Part shown: one piece after another, positions 1 to 6,197 of the stretch
Layout: the number at the start of each line of letters is the position of its first letter
How positions within the stretch are numbered: the first letter of the stretch is position 1
DNA from: Acidianus hospitalis
Lineage (GTDB): Archaea; Thermoproteota; Thermoprotei_A; Sulfolobales; Sulfolobaceae
Reading direction: 5' to 3'
DNA: 7,758 nucleotides
Assembly (NCBI GenBank): GCA_003086435.1
Contig: QEFD01000083.1
Location: forward strand, 1 to 7,758
Notes under the pieces: model-generated
The model's database searches: none
What the model was told of the DNA's origin: nothing
Seen by the model: the letters and a program-made list of their open reading frames with translations, nothing else
Translations under genes and position numbers: made by a program

Positions 1-401
1 AAGGTACCAAGGTTAATCTTCTTATTCCTCCTAGAGGTTCAGACGATCTTTATGAAGAATTGTTTCCCTTAATTCAAAGTATTCTTGAGGATTTTAAACC
101 TGCCTACATCATCTTCTCTGCAGGTTTTGATGGGTTCAAAGGCGACGGACTATCTTCCCTTAACTTAACAGACTACACTTTCTACAATCTAGGTTCTTTA
201 GGCAAGGGCAAATATTCTTCAGGAGTATTAGAAGGAGGTTATGGCATAGGCTTGGAGAGAGGTCTTCAAGCATTTATAAAAGGGTTGAAAGGAGAAGCAA
301 CTGATTATGCCAAAGAGAAATCTCCTGATTCCGTGAAATCAAGATTCTTTGATTATCTTGAAAAAGAGAAGGAAATATTAAGAAACTATTGGAAAATTTA
401 A
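1..401 (+). CDS. Histone deacetylase / acetoin-utilization family amidohydrolase, C-terminal part (partial)
   Basis: The frame is open from base 3 and the true start lies outside the window; the in-frame TTG at base 60 is internal, because family-typical sequence (LLIPPRGSDDLYEE) precedes it. Visible motifs are FSAGFDGFKGD, whose Asp after GF corresponds to the third zinc ligand of HDAC-fold enzymes, then LSSLNLTD, and LEGGY, whose Tyr matches the catalytic tyrosine loop. The charged C-terminal helix ending in NYWKI resembles the normal end of AcuC/AphA-type proteins, so the 3' end looks native. The family hydrolyses acetyl-lysine or other acetylated amines such as polyamines with zinc in the cytoplasm; the substrate here cannot be told. 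Its TAA stop shares the bases TTAA with the stop of the convergent TnpB-like gene. The other zinc ligands and the active-site histidines lie upstream of the window. Confidence 0.88.
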   Translation, partial: GTKVNLLIPPRGSDDLYEELFPLIQSILEDFKPAYIIFSAGFDGFKGDGLSSLNLTDYTFYNLGSLGKGKYSSGVLEGGYGIGLERGLQAFIKGLKGEATDYAKEKSPDSVKSRFFDYLEKEKEILRNYWKI

Positions 402-1219
402 CATGTATAATAGCACTTCAATGCAAGGTTATATGCAGCATTGAAGTCTCTATCTGCCTTATACCCGCAAGATGGACAAACAAATATTGAACCTAGTACT
501 TCGCCTTTTTTATATCCGCATCTAGAACAGATTTTTGATGTCCCTCTAGGATCTAATCTCCTAACTTTCATCCCACGTTTGAACAATTCTTCTTCTAATA
601 TCTCTTGTATAGCCCTTAAACCTTTACCAACTTTAGCTTCATAAAGCCTAAGATCCTCTATTGCTATTACTTTGGGCTTCAATTCCTCCAGGAATTTTAC
701 AGTCTCAATTACCGGTTTTCTAACTCTTTCCCTTATATCATTTAAATACACTAGGCCTTGGGATTCTCCTAAATATTTAGAAAAAATATCAAGCATCTTT
801 TTGTCTCCAACATATTTTACTTTATATAACTTACCATGATTAATTATTGCAACTATGGTAAAGAGATGTCTTATTCCTAGATCTATGCCTACTATTGGAC
901 TCTCTTCCTCATAAGCTAAAAGTACTTTTATTCCTTGAGAAAAATCTACTATTGCATAAACTGGATTGCCTTCCTTAGTAGGTTTAACTATTGCATCTAT
1001 TTCTTTTATTTTTATCATATTTCCTGTAATTATTAAACCAAGAGGCCCAATTCGCCTTCCGCTAAATGGTAACGCTCGTAAAGATTGAGGTGGAGGAGGA
1101 TCTATCCCACCGGTCTTTTTTAATATTGACTTATAATTTTCATAGTACAAAATATCACTATATATTTCTTTTAGTTTACCAAAATCTACAATTTGAGCCT
1201 CAACTAACTCTTCCGGCAT
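398..1219 (-). CDS. Compact TnpB-like protein (RuvC nuclease fold with zinc ribbon), no transposon ends visible
   Basis: ATG start, 273 residues. RuvC-I is GIDLG (Asp113), RuvC-II is IAIEDL (Glu188), the zinc ribbon has Cys231/Cys234/Cys248/Cys251, and RuvC-III is DRDFNAAYN (Asp258 in the D-x-NAA position), so the catalytic triad and all four cysteines are present. TSKICSRCG and NAAYNLA are hallmark TnpB strings. Known TnpBs are usually about 370-430 residues. Here only about 112 residues precede RuvC-I, so much of the N-terminal RNA/DNA-recognition part is missing; the spacing between RuvC motifs is also short. Residues 41-60 are odd (PPPP, then SLRALPFSGRR). No tnpA gene or transposon end is visible, and the 3' end interlocks with the amidohydrolase gene. 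TnpBs are RNA-guided nucleases; whether this one still is cannot be told. It could be a decayed copy or a domesticated nuclease or DNA/RNA-binding protein. No AT-free SD is seen before the start. Confidence 0.85.
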   Translation of the reverse strand: MPEELVEAQIVDFGKLKEIYSDILYYENYKSILKKTGGIDPPPPQSLRALPFSGRRIGPLGLIITGNMIKIKEIDAIVKPTKEGNPVYAIVDFSQGIKVLLAYEEESPIVGIDLGIRHLFTIVAIINHGKLYKVKYVGDKKMLDIFSKYLGESQGLVYLNDIRERVRKPVIETVKFLEELKPKVIAIEDLRLYEAKVGKGLRAIQEILEEELFKRGMKVRRLDPRGTSKICSRCGYKKGEVLGSIFVCPSCGYKADRDFNAAYNLALKCYYTC

Positions 1220-1282
1220 AAATAAAAATATATAAAAACTTACTTATGAAACAACTTATACTATGGCATGTAAAAAATTGTT
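1220..1282 (-). promoter_or_regulatory. AT-rich gap with candidate terminator and TATA elements upstream of the TnpB-like gene
   Basis: This 63-bp gap separates the 88-residue gene from the TnpB-like gene. Read on the minus strand, a run of six T (1272-1277) follows the upstream stop within a few bases and could act as a T-tract terminator. AGTATAAG (1255-1262) is a TATA candidate that would give a leader of roughly 12 nt. A more AT-rich stretch (about 1224-1238) reads as TTTATATATT but lies too close to the ATG for the usual 26-nt spacing, unless translation begins inside the annotated gene. No SD is visible. Read-through from the upstream gene is equally possible. Confidence 0.3.
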
Positions 1283-1549
1283 TTATTTTAATAATTGAAG
1301 AACTTCTTGTGTTAACCCTTGAGGATATTCTTCTAAAGATTTTGCAACATCTAATGGATTATCAAGGCTTGAGAACTGAGCTATTTGAGTTTCCTTTCCA
1401 TTCTCTATCTTATATACAATTATTTCTTTTACTGAATTTATTGGTATATATCTGAAGGCAATCTCGTAACCGTTAATAGGCTTCTCATAAATTCTGAATC
1501 CTTTTTCGTCAAGATATTTTCTTTCTAAATTCTCTAATTCAAGTGCCAT
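1283..1549 (-). CDS. Small uncharacterised protein, 88 residues
   Basis: I do not recognise a family. The gene is supported by an ATG placed 25-26 nt downstream of a TATA-like box (leaderless arrangement) and by sensible amino-acid composition. The protein starts with an amphipathic, charged helix (about residues 2-17), followed by segments that look like beta strands (EIAFRYIPI, VKEIIVYKI, ETQIAQF), and ends with two helix-like segments (about 64-73 and 78-88). It has no cysteine, no signal peptide and no membrane segment, so a small soluble alpha/beta protein is likely. It lies upstream of the TnpB-like gene on the same strand with a 63-bp gap, so co-transcription is possible but not shown. 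The plus-strand open frame over this region looks like a shadow. Confidence 0.75.
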   Translation of the reverse strand: MALELENLERKYLDEKGFRIYEKPINGYEIAFRYIPINSVKEIIVYKIENGKETQIAQFSSLDNPLDVAKSLEEYPQGLTQEVLQLLK

Positions 1550-1570
1550 ATTCTAATATTTCTTTTCAAA

Positions 1571-1578
1571 GTTTTAAG
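1571..1578 (-). promoter_or_regulatory. TATA-like box of the 88-residue gene
   Basis: The minus strand reads CTTAAAAC, centred about 25-26 nt before the ATG at 1549. That is the spacing expected between an archaeal TATA box and the transcription start, so the transcript would be leaderless. The box lies in the 56-bp gap after the amidotransferase gene, suggesting that a new transcription unit starts here. Confidence 0.5.
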
Positions 1579-1605
1579 TCTGAGTATCTAAAGTTAAAAC
1601 AATAA

Positions 1606-2316
1606 TTATAAATACATTATATCTCCATAAACAAGTTCATTATCAGCATTGCCGAGATAATATTTTATTGTAGATGAAAATACATAATTTCTCCAAATAT
1701 AGAGCTTAAAGTATTCTTCTGAAGAGTCTAATGCTTCTTTTTTATTATAATAATAGCCAATTTGAATTATCGGACCTTCTCCTTCAGAGTAAGAAAGCAA
1801 GGCAGAATTAAGGCTAGCTGAGTATTCCTTTAGGCTATTAAATGCGAATCTAAAAGATTCCTTAACGTCGTTAGTTTTGCTAACTCCTTCAGCAATCTTT
1901 AATAAAAACATGTAACTATCCGTGTAAGGTAAGGAAGGATTTTCAAAGGCATTACGCGATATTGAGCCGTTATGTGCAAAATATAAGTCATAAACTCCGG
2001 CCCTTATATGATAAGGATGAGCATGAGTTAATCCTTGCAAAAATTTCTTACCAGCCTTTCTGGCATGAATTATTCCCATTATTTCTTCGCCTTTAATTGA
2101 AGTAAGTGTGGAGAGATCGTCCTGAAATATTGGTTCTGGAGACCTATAATATAAGCTTCTCCAAATTCCGCTCTTCTTTACGAATATTATAAAGCCCCAA
2201 CCATCTGGATGAGATTTATATGGAGAAAATGGGTCGTATCTTGCAGAGTTTACAAAAGCCTTGAGCACTTCTCCGTTAATCTTTTCCCTATCTCTAAAGG
2301 CTAATAATCTACACAT
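1606..2316 (-). CDS. Class II glutamine amidotransferase-like protein (YafJ/DUG3/EgtC-type NTn hydrolase)
   Basis: The protein (236 residues) starts MCRLLAF; Cys2, exposed after removal of the initiator Met, is the nucleophile of this family. Other family motifs follow in order: HPDGWGF (36-42), IIHARKA (82-88), THAHPY (97-102) and FAHNGSIS (113-120), which build the glutamine-binding and oxyanion site. There is no synthetase or second catalytic domain, so it matches stand-alone members that hydrolyse gamma-glutamyl amides (YafJ, DUG3, EgtC); the real substrate is unknown. There is no signal peptide, so it should be cytosolic. Its ATG lies inside the end of the metallo-beta-lactamase gene (shared bases ATGTGTAG, 8 nt), with a GGGTTGAT SD-like stretch just upstream. 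This strongly suggests translational coupling and a shared role or regulation. The C-terminal third (after about 140) has no motif that I recognise. Confidence 0.88.
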   Translation of the reverse strand: MCRLLAFRDREKINGEVLKAFVNSARYDPFSPYKSHPDGWGFIIFVKKSGIWRSLYYRSPEPIFQDDLSTLTSIKGEEIMGIIHARKAGKKFLQGLTHAHPYHIRAGVYDLYFAHNGSISRNAFENPSLPYTDSYMFLLKIAEGVSKTNDVKESFRFAFNSLKEYSASLNSALLSYSEGEGPIIQIGYYYNKKEALDSSEEYFKLYIWRNYVFSSTIKYYLGNADNELVYGDIMYL

Positions 2317-3004
2317 TCCATATCAACCCATCGAAGGCCAAAATAAAATCGCCCAAGTTAGTATACTTATCTTCAATTTGTGAAGGTATGTGAGTTATTA
2401 TAACTCTCTTCTTATCAAAAATCTCCTTGAGCTTTGGCAACGGCGTATGACCGTAAATTTCACAACCTTCTAAGCACGTTGCTTCATGTATTATTAAATC
2501 CGCATCTTTAGTTTCCTCAATAATTCCTTCACACGGTTCAGACGTATCACCAGAATACACTATTTTCTTTTCACCGTTAGTTATTATGTACGCTACTGCA
2601 TATATTGCATGACAAGCTTCGACGGAATAAACTTCAAGATCCCCTATTTTAGCTTTAGGCAAATTGCTTTCATAAACTTCTGCAGAAATATTATTTCCAA
2701 TATCTTTGTAAGTATTTAAGAGCTTAGAAAATCCTGGAGGAGAATATATTCTCACGTCCTTCATTCTTCTTATTTTTCTCTGTACTAAATAGTCGAAAAT
2801 TCCGTTAATGTGATCTATATGAAGATGTGTGAAAAATACTGAATTAATATCAGGAAATCCAAGATCTTCTAAGTTTGAGTTAGCACCGTTACCCATGTCA
2901 AGGATTATGCTATCTTCTCCTTCGGAAATCATTATTGAGGATTTCGCTCTCCTTGAACCAGCAGTTGAACCAGAGCCTGTACCGAGAAATGTTATTTTCA
3001 TCAT
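2309..3004 (-). CDS. Metallo-beta-lactamase-fold hydrolase, RNase Z / phosphodiesterase-like
   Basis: The full metal site of the fold is visible: THLHIDH gives His60, His62, Asp64 and His65; CHAIYAVAY gives His132; YSGDTSEP gives Asp153; ITHIP gives His205. The start KITFLGTGSG and the segments IILDMGNG and IIHEATC are typical of RNase Z-like and arylsulfatase/cyclic phosphodiesterase-like members. At 231 residues it is shorter than classical RNase Z (about 300), and no clear exosite arm for tRNA binding is seen, so a small-molecule phosphodiesterase or other hydrolase is at least as likely as tRNA 3' processing. It is cytosolic. Two Met codons open the frame; the second (base 3001) lies 26.5 nt from the TATA centre and fits the family start (M-K-I-T) better, so the protein may be 230 residues. 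It is the first gene of a pair with the amidotransferase-like gene. Confidence 0.9.
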   Translation of the reverse strand: MMKITFLGTGSGSTAGSRRAKSSIMISEGEDSIILDMGNGANSNLEDLGFPDINSVFFTHLHIDHINGIFDYLVQRKIRRMKDVRIYSPPGFSKLLNTYKDIGNNISAEVYESNLPKAKIGDLEVYSVEACHAIYAVAYIITNGEKKIVYSGDTSEPCEGIIEETKDADLIIHEATCLEGCEIYGHTPLPKLKEIFDKKRVIITHIPSQIEDKYTNLGDFILAFDGLIWNV

Positions 3005-3023
3005 TAGATGTAATGACTACTCG

Positions 3024-3031
3024 CTTATATT
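3024..3031. promoter_or_regulatory. Single TATA element between divergent genes (probably serves both)
   Basis: The 48-bp gap contains one good TATA sequence, CTTATATT on plus and AATATAAG on minus, centred at 3027.5. It lies 25.5 nt before the peptidase ATG (3053) and 23.5-26.5 nt before the two possible metallo-hydrolase ATGs (3004, 3001), so both transcripts would be leaderless. On the minus side a purine-rich flank (CTAAGA) could act as BRE; the plus-side flank (CTACTCG) is poor, so the metallo-hydrolase direction may be the stronger one. Confidence 0.55.
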
Positions 3032-3052
3032 CTTAGAAACAAAAAAGGGATT

Positions 3053-4111
3053 ATGGATAGAATAGGAAGGCTTCAAAAAATGATGAGAGACCGAGGAATA
3101 GATTATGTAATTATAGGCCCTACAAGTAACATGTTTTATCTAACAAACTTTAGTGAGGAACAAATGGAAAGGCCTTTATTCTTTGTGGTAAGCGAAGGGC
3201 ACTTCTACTTTCTAGCTCCAAAACTTTATGAAGAACAGCTCTCAAAGTATAATTTTGAAATAAACTCCTACGCAGATGGCGAAGATCCATATTCAAAAAT
3301 GGATTTAAAAAAGAACTCGGTCATAGCAATAGATGATCAATTATGGTCAGTTTTTACTATAAATTTAATTAGAAAATTCAATCCAAGTAATCTAATTCCT
3401 GCCTCCACTCTTTTAAAAGAATTAAGAATGAGGAAAGACGATGATGAAATAAATATAATGAAAGAAGGGTTGAAGATTGCGGAAAATAGCTTTTTACAAT
3501 TCCTTAACGATATCAAGGAAGGTAGTTCTGAATGCAAACTTGCGGATAGGTTAGAGGAGATATTCAAGGAGAATGGTGCAGATGGAGTATCCTTCAAAAC
3601 TATACTCACTTCTGGGCCTAACACTTCAATGCCTCATTTGAGATGTACTGATAGGAAAGTAAGGAGAGGTGATGTAATAATAGTCGACTTTGGAATAAAA
3701 TATAGAGGATATTGTACAGATACTACAAGAGTTGTCTCATTAGGAAATCCTTCTGATGAAGTTAAGAAAATCCATGAGATCGTACTCAATGCACAAGAAT
3801 CTGCAGAAAGGGCAAAGAACGGAATGAAGGGTAAAGAAATAGATTCGATTGCTAGAGGAATAATTGCGAAGGCAGGCTATTCTCAATTCTTTATTCATAG
3901 AACTGGGCACGGCATAGGAATAGACGTTCATGAAGATCCTTACATCTCACAAGATAGTGAACAAGTAATAGAAAAAAATATGACATTTACCATAGAGCCA
4001 GGGATATATTTGCCAGGAAAGTTTGGGATAAGAATAGAAGACATGGTTGTGATGGGAGAAAAGGAAGCCATGCCTTTAAATAAACTTGGAAAAGAGATTT
4101 ACGCCATTTGA
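3053..4111 (+). CDS. pepQ: M24-family Xaa-Pro peptidase (prolidase/aminopeptidase P type)
   Basis: The protein has 352 residues, the normal length for archaeal prolidases. The N-terminal creatinase-like domain (about 1-125, with YVIIGPTSNMFYLTNF) is followed by the pita-bread catalytic domain. The five dinuclear-metal ligands are all present: Asp212 (VDFG), Asp223 (CTDTTR), His286 (GHGIG), Glu315 (IEPGIY) and Glu329 (RIEDM). His195 (MPHLR) matches the conserved active-site histidine. The family releases residues at X-Pro bonds in cytosolic peptide turnover, usually with Mn, Co or Fe. Whether it is a strict dipeptidase (PepQ) or acts on longer peptides (aminopeptidase P) cannot be decided from sequence. 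The ATG lies 25.5 nt from the TATA centre in a leaderless arrangement. The 3' end overlaps the convergent aminotransferase gene by 13 bp. Confidence 0.93.
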   Translation: MDRIGRLQKMMRDRGIDYVIIGPTSNMFYLTNFSEEQMERPLFFVVSEGHFYFLAPKLYEEQLSKYNFEINSYADGEDPYSKMDLKKNSVIAIDDQLWSVFTINLIRKFNPSNLIPASTLLKELRMRKDDDEINIMKEGLKIAENSFLQFLNDIKEGSSECKLADRLEEIFKENGADGVSFKTILTSGPNTSMPHLRCTDRKVRRGDVIIVDFGIKYRGYCTDTTRVVSLGNPSDEVKKIHEIVLNAQESAERAKNGMKGKEIDSIARGIIAKAGYSQFFIHRTGHGIGIDVHEDPYISQDSEQVIEKNMTFTIEPGIYLPGKFGIRIEDMVVMGEKEAMPLNKLGKEIYAI

Positions 4112-5232
4112 ACAGCTTTTTTAAGAATACTAACTCCTTCTTTTATCTCTTCTTCACTCGACATTGTTATGCTTAGTCTTGCCATCGTATCTCCTCCTCT
4201 TAAGAAGAACGGTTTAGCTGGAACAAAGCTTAAACCTAACTGTATTGCATTATTAAATACTTTCCAGCTATCTTTTTCTAGGTCTAAAAGCAAGAAGAAT
4301 CCACACTTTGGATCGTTAAACTTTGTTAGTCCATGGTCGGTCAACGACTCTTTCAATACCTTCATTTTTCTTGAATAATGCTCGTATAATTCTTTCATTC
4401 TTCTAGTAACTATTCCTTTCCTTATTAACCTTGCGACTACATATTGATTTACAGTTGATGTTGAAAAGTCAAGTTGTTCTAGTAAAGAGATCTTCTGAGC
4501 CACCTCTTTATTAGCTAGAATAAAACCTATCCTTAAGCCTGGGGCAAGAATTTTGCTAAAAGAACTTATGTAAATTACTCTTCCGCTTTTATCGAAATAT
4601 TTTATAGGTTTAGGAACACAACCAGCTATAGGCCTATAAGGATCATCCTCTAAAATGTAAAAGTCATATCTTTCGGCCAATTCTACAAGATACTTTCTCC
4701 TCTCCTCATCTAAGTTAACTCCTGCAGGATTATGACAGTTAGGAATTACATAAAGCAAATTTATCTTAACTAACTTAAGAAATTCCTCAAGTTGATCCAC
4801 CTTAATTCCTTTATCATCTAAATCTATTGGAATAACTACTGAAGATCTAAGCTTAATTGCGTTAAAAGTTTCTATAAACGTAGGATTTTCAACAGCTATT
4901 ACATCGTTTTCTAGAAAGTATTTTCCTAACAATTCCATTGCGTGCTGAGCTCCGCTTGTAATTACTATTTCATCTTCTCCTTTACTCAATCCTAAAAATT
5001 GAAGATAGTGCTCTTCAATTTCCTTCTTTAACTCATCTTGCCCACCTGCTCCAGGGTAAAAAAGCGATTTTACGTCTTCTAAAACTTCATTATACGCTTC
5101 TCTTATTTCATTAATTGGAATAACTCTTGGGTCTGGCGAGCCACTAGCTAAATTTATCTTAGCCTTTTTAGCGAGTTGGGAAGCCAATTCTACTGGAGAT
5201 ATTTCTATTTCTTTTCCTATTCTCGAGACCAT
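4099..5232 (-). CDS. PLP-dependent aminotransferase, fold type I (2-aminoadipate/kynurenine aminotransferase-like)
   Basis: The protein has 377 residues. Motifs in order: NLASGSPDP (27-35), the FYPGAGG loop (58-64), ITSGAQHA (91-98), NCHNPAG with Asn168, EDDPY with Asp196 (pyridine nitrogen) and Tyr199, SSFSKILAPGLRIGF with the Schiff-base Lys227, and MARLSI with Arg352 for the substrate carboxylate. This set is typical of the LysN/KAT II/MocR-type group, whose archaeal members often accept 2-aminoadipate, aromatic or branched amino acids with 2-oxoglutarate. The exact substrate is not readable. There is no DNA-binding domain, so it is an enzyme and not a MocR regulator. The ATG lies inside the end of the cyclodeaminase-like gene (16-nt overlap), so the two are co-transcribed and probably translationally coupled; AGGTG sits unusually close (1 nt) before the ATG. 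The 3' end overlaps the peptidase gene. Confidence 0.93.
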   Translation of the reverse strand: MVSRIGKEIEISPVELASQLAKKAKINLASGSPDPRVIPINEIREAYNEVLEDVKSLFYPGAGGQDELKKEIEEHYLQFLGLSKGEDEIVITSGAQHAMELLGKYFLENDVIAVENPTFIETFNAIKLRSSVVIPIDLDDKGIKVDQLEEFLKLVKINLLYVIPNCHNPAGVNLDEERRKYLVELAERYDFYILEDDPYRPIAGCVPKPIKYFDKSGRVIYISSFSKILAPGLRIGFILANKEVAQKISLLEQLDFSTSTVNQYVVARLIRKGIVTRRMKELYEHYSRKMKVLKESLTDHGLTKFNDPKCGFFLLLDLEKDSWKVFNNAIQLGLSFVPAKPFFLRGGDTMARLSITMSSEEEIKEGVSILKKAVQMA

Positions 5233-5261
5233 ACACCTTTCACTTCTATTTCTTTTCCTAT
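5203..5261 (-). repeat. 18-bp direct repeat flanking the aminotransferase start
   Basis: The string TTCTATTTCTTTTCCTAT (plus strand) occurs exactly at 5203-5220 and at 5244-5261, 41 bp apart. The copies lie on either side of the aminotransferase ATG. Copy 2 encodes IGKEIE near the C-terminus of the cyclodeaminase-like protein, and copy 1 encodes the same IGKEIE near the N-terminus of the aminotransferase. The flanks are not alike beyond a few bases. Confidence 0.8.
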
Positions 5262-6158
5262 GCCTTGTTTCTTAGCTTTTTCATAAAGAACTTTCATAAC
5301 AGCAACGTCTTCTAATCCAACCCCTGTAGACTTGAATATTGAAATATCGTCATCTTTCTTTTTCTCTACTTTTCCTGCTATAACTGAAGATAATGTAACG
5401 AGTTTACTTTCATCCAACATTCCCATCTTTTTGGCTAAAATTAAGTCTCCTGCTTCCTCTAATGCTTGTTCAATATCCTCAACTACTATAATTGACGAGG
5501 CTTTTATTAGTTCTGGAAAAGCCTCGACTCTTTCTGGAATATTAGAACCCATAAGATTAATGTGCATTCCTTTTCTTACGTAATCAAGCTTAATAAATGG
5601 ATCTTTAGAGGAAGTTATTGAGGTAATGACTTCGGAATTAAGAAACACGTCCTTATATGATCCTGCTACCTTAACTTTTATTCCTTCAGAATTAAGTATT
5701 CTAAGGGCTTTATTTATCCTTTCTTGAGTTCTGGAAATAACTATTGGCTCTATTTTCTTGAGTTCATAAAACGCTTCAACTTGAGCTAAACCTTGCTTTC
5801 CTAATCCAATGATGCCTACTGTATCGTATTTTATTTGAATATAATCTGAGGCCAGAACTGATAAACTTCCAGTCCTTATCTGGCTTAATCTATCTGCCTC
5901 AGCTATCATTAAAAGCTCTCCAGAGGTTGAGAAGAGAAGAGAAACGAAATTCCCCTTTATAAAAGTTTTAATGCCAAGATAACCTTGTAATCCTCCTGCT
6001 TGGCAAGTTAATGTAGAGCCCGAAATTGAGGTTCTCATCCTTTTAGAATTTACGCCTGCTTTGCTTTCCAAAGCAATAAAAGCTTCTTTTAATGCAACGT
6101 AAGCATCTTCAAATTTTAATAAATTAGATACATCTTTTTCTGTAAGTAGTAGGGCCAA
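5217..6158 (-). CDS. Ornithine cyclodeaminase / mu-crystallin family protein, probable NAD(P)-dependent imine reductase or amino-acid dehydrogenase
   Basis: The start is TTG: an in-frame TAG lies two codons upstream and no ATG is near. The product has 313 residues. Arg41, Lys64 (LGIK) and Arg95 (the RTG motif, RTGSLSVLAS) match the substrate-binding residues of the family. VGIIGLGKQG (114-123) is the dinucleotide-binding loop of a Rossmann domain. IFKSTGVGLEDVA (274-286) is the conserved C-terminal active-site stretch. GSNIPERVEA (204-213) has Asn206 where true ornithine cyclodeaminases carry the catalytic Asp (GGDCPG), so ornithine cyclodeamination is unlikely; ketimine reductase, alanine-dehydrogenase-like or N-alkyl amino-acid dehydrogenase activity is more plausible. 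The gene is the first of a two-gene operon with the aminotransferase, which suggests linked amino-acid/imine chemistry. It diverges from a winged-helix gene over a palindromic promoter. Confidence 0.9.
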   Translation of the reverse strand: MALLLTEKDVSNLLKFEDAYVALKEAFIALESKAGVNSKRMRTSISGSTLTCQAGGLQGYLGIKTFIKGNFVSLLFSTSGELLMIAEADRLSQIRTGSLSVLASDYIQIKYDTVGIIGLGKQGLAQVEAFYELKKIEPIVISRTQERINKALRILNSEGIKVKVAGSYKDVFLNSEVITSITSSKDPFIKLDYVRKGMHINLMGSNIPERVEAFPELIKASSIIVVEDIEQALEEAGDLILAKKMGMLDESKLVTLSSVIAGKVEKKKDDDISIFKSTGVGLEDVAVMKVLYEKAKKQGIGKEIEVKGVWSRE

Positions 6159-6181
6159 TTTTCCCTAATAAAATCTGCCCA

Positions 6182-6197
6182 AGTGCTTAAAAGTACT
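6182..6197. promoter_or_regulatory. Imperfect palindrome over the single TATA-like element between the cyclodeaminase-like and regulator genes
   Basis: AGTGCTTAAAAGTACT has arms AGTGCTT and AGTACTT (reverse complement of the right arm) around AA, with one mismatch. Its core, CTTAAAAG on plus and CTTTTAAG on minus, is the only convincing TATA-like element in the 58-bp gap. The centre (6189.5) lies 27.5 nt before the regulator ATG and 31.5 nt before the cyclodeaminase-like TTG, giving leaders of about 1-5 nt in both directions. It could be both the shared TATA and an operator for the adjacent winged-helix protein (inference). Confidence 0.5.

Noticed and set aside
60..401. TTG at base 60 as start of a short independent gene
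   Set aside because: The same frame is open to the window edge and its upstream residues match the HDAC family, so the gene is simply cut by the window.
398..1219. Complete IS200/IS605 or IS607 insertion sequence
   Set aside because: No tnpA gene, no end hairpins and no space at the 3' side; only a tnpB-like gene is present.
1246..1455. Plus-strand open frame of 69 codons opposite the 88-residue gene
   Set aside because: It lies antisense to a better-supported gene with a well-placed TATA, has a hydrophobic low-complexity product and shows no family motif.
3030..3038. TTCTTAGAA short inverted repeat next to the shared TATA
   Set aside because: Arms of only four bases are too short to separate from chance in AT-rich DNA.
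3436..3520. Possible C/D-box sRNA (GATGATGA) within the peptidase gene
   Set aside because: No CTGA box D follows at a suitable distance and the stretch encodes conserved protein sequence.
3337..3624. Minus-strand open frame of 95 codons inside the Xaa-Pro peptidase gene
   Set aside because: The opposite strand encodes a conserved M24 enzyme; the antisense product is Ser/Leu/Ile-rich with no recognisable domain.
5332..5583. Plus-strand open frame of 83 codons inside the cyclodeaminase-like gene
   Set aside because: Shadow of a conserved coding frame, serine-rich composition, no start signal.
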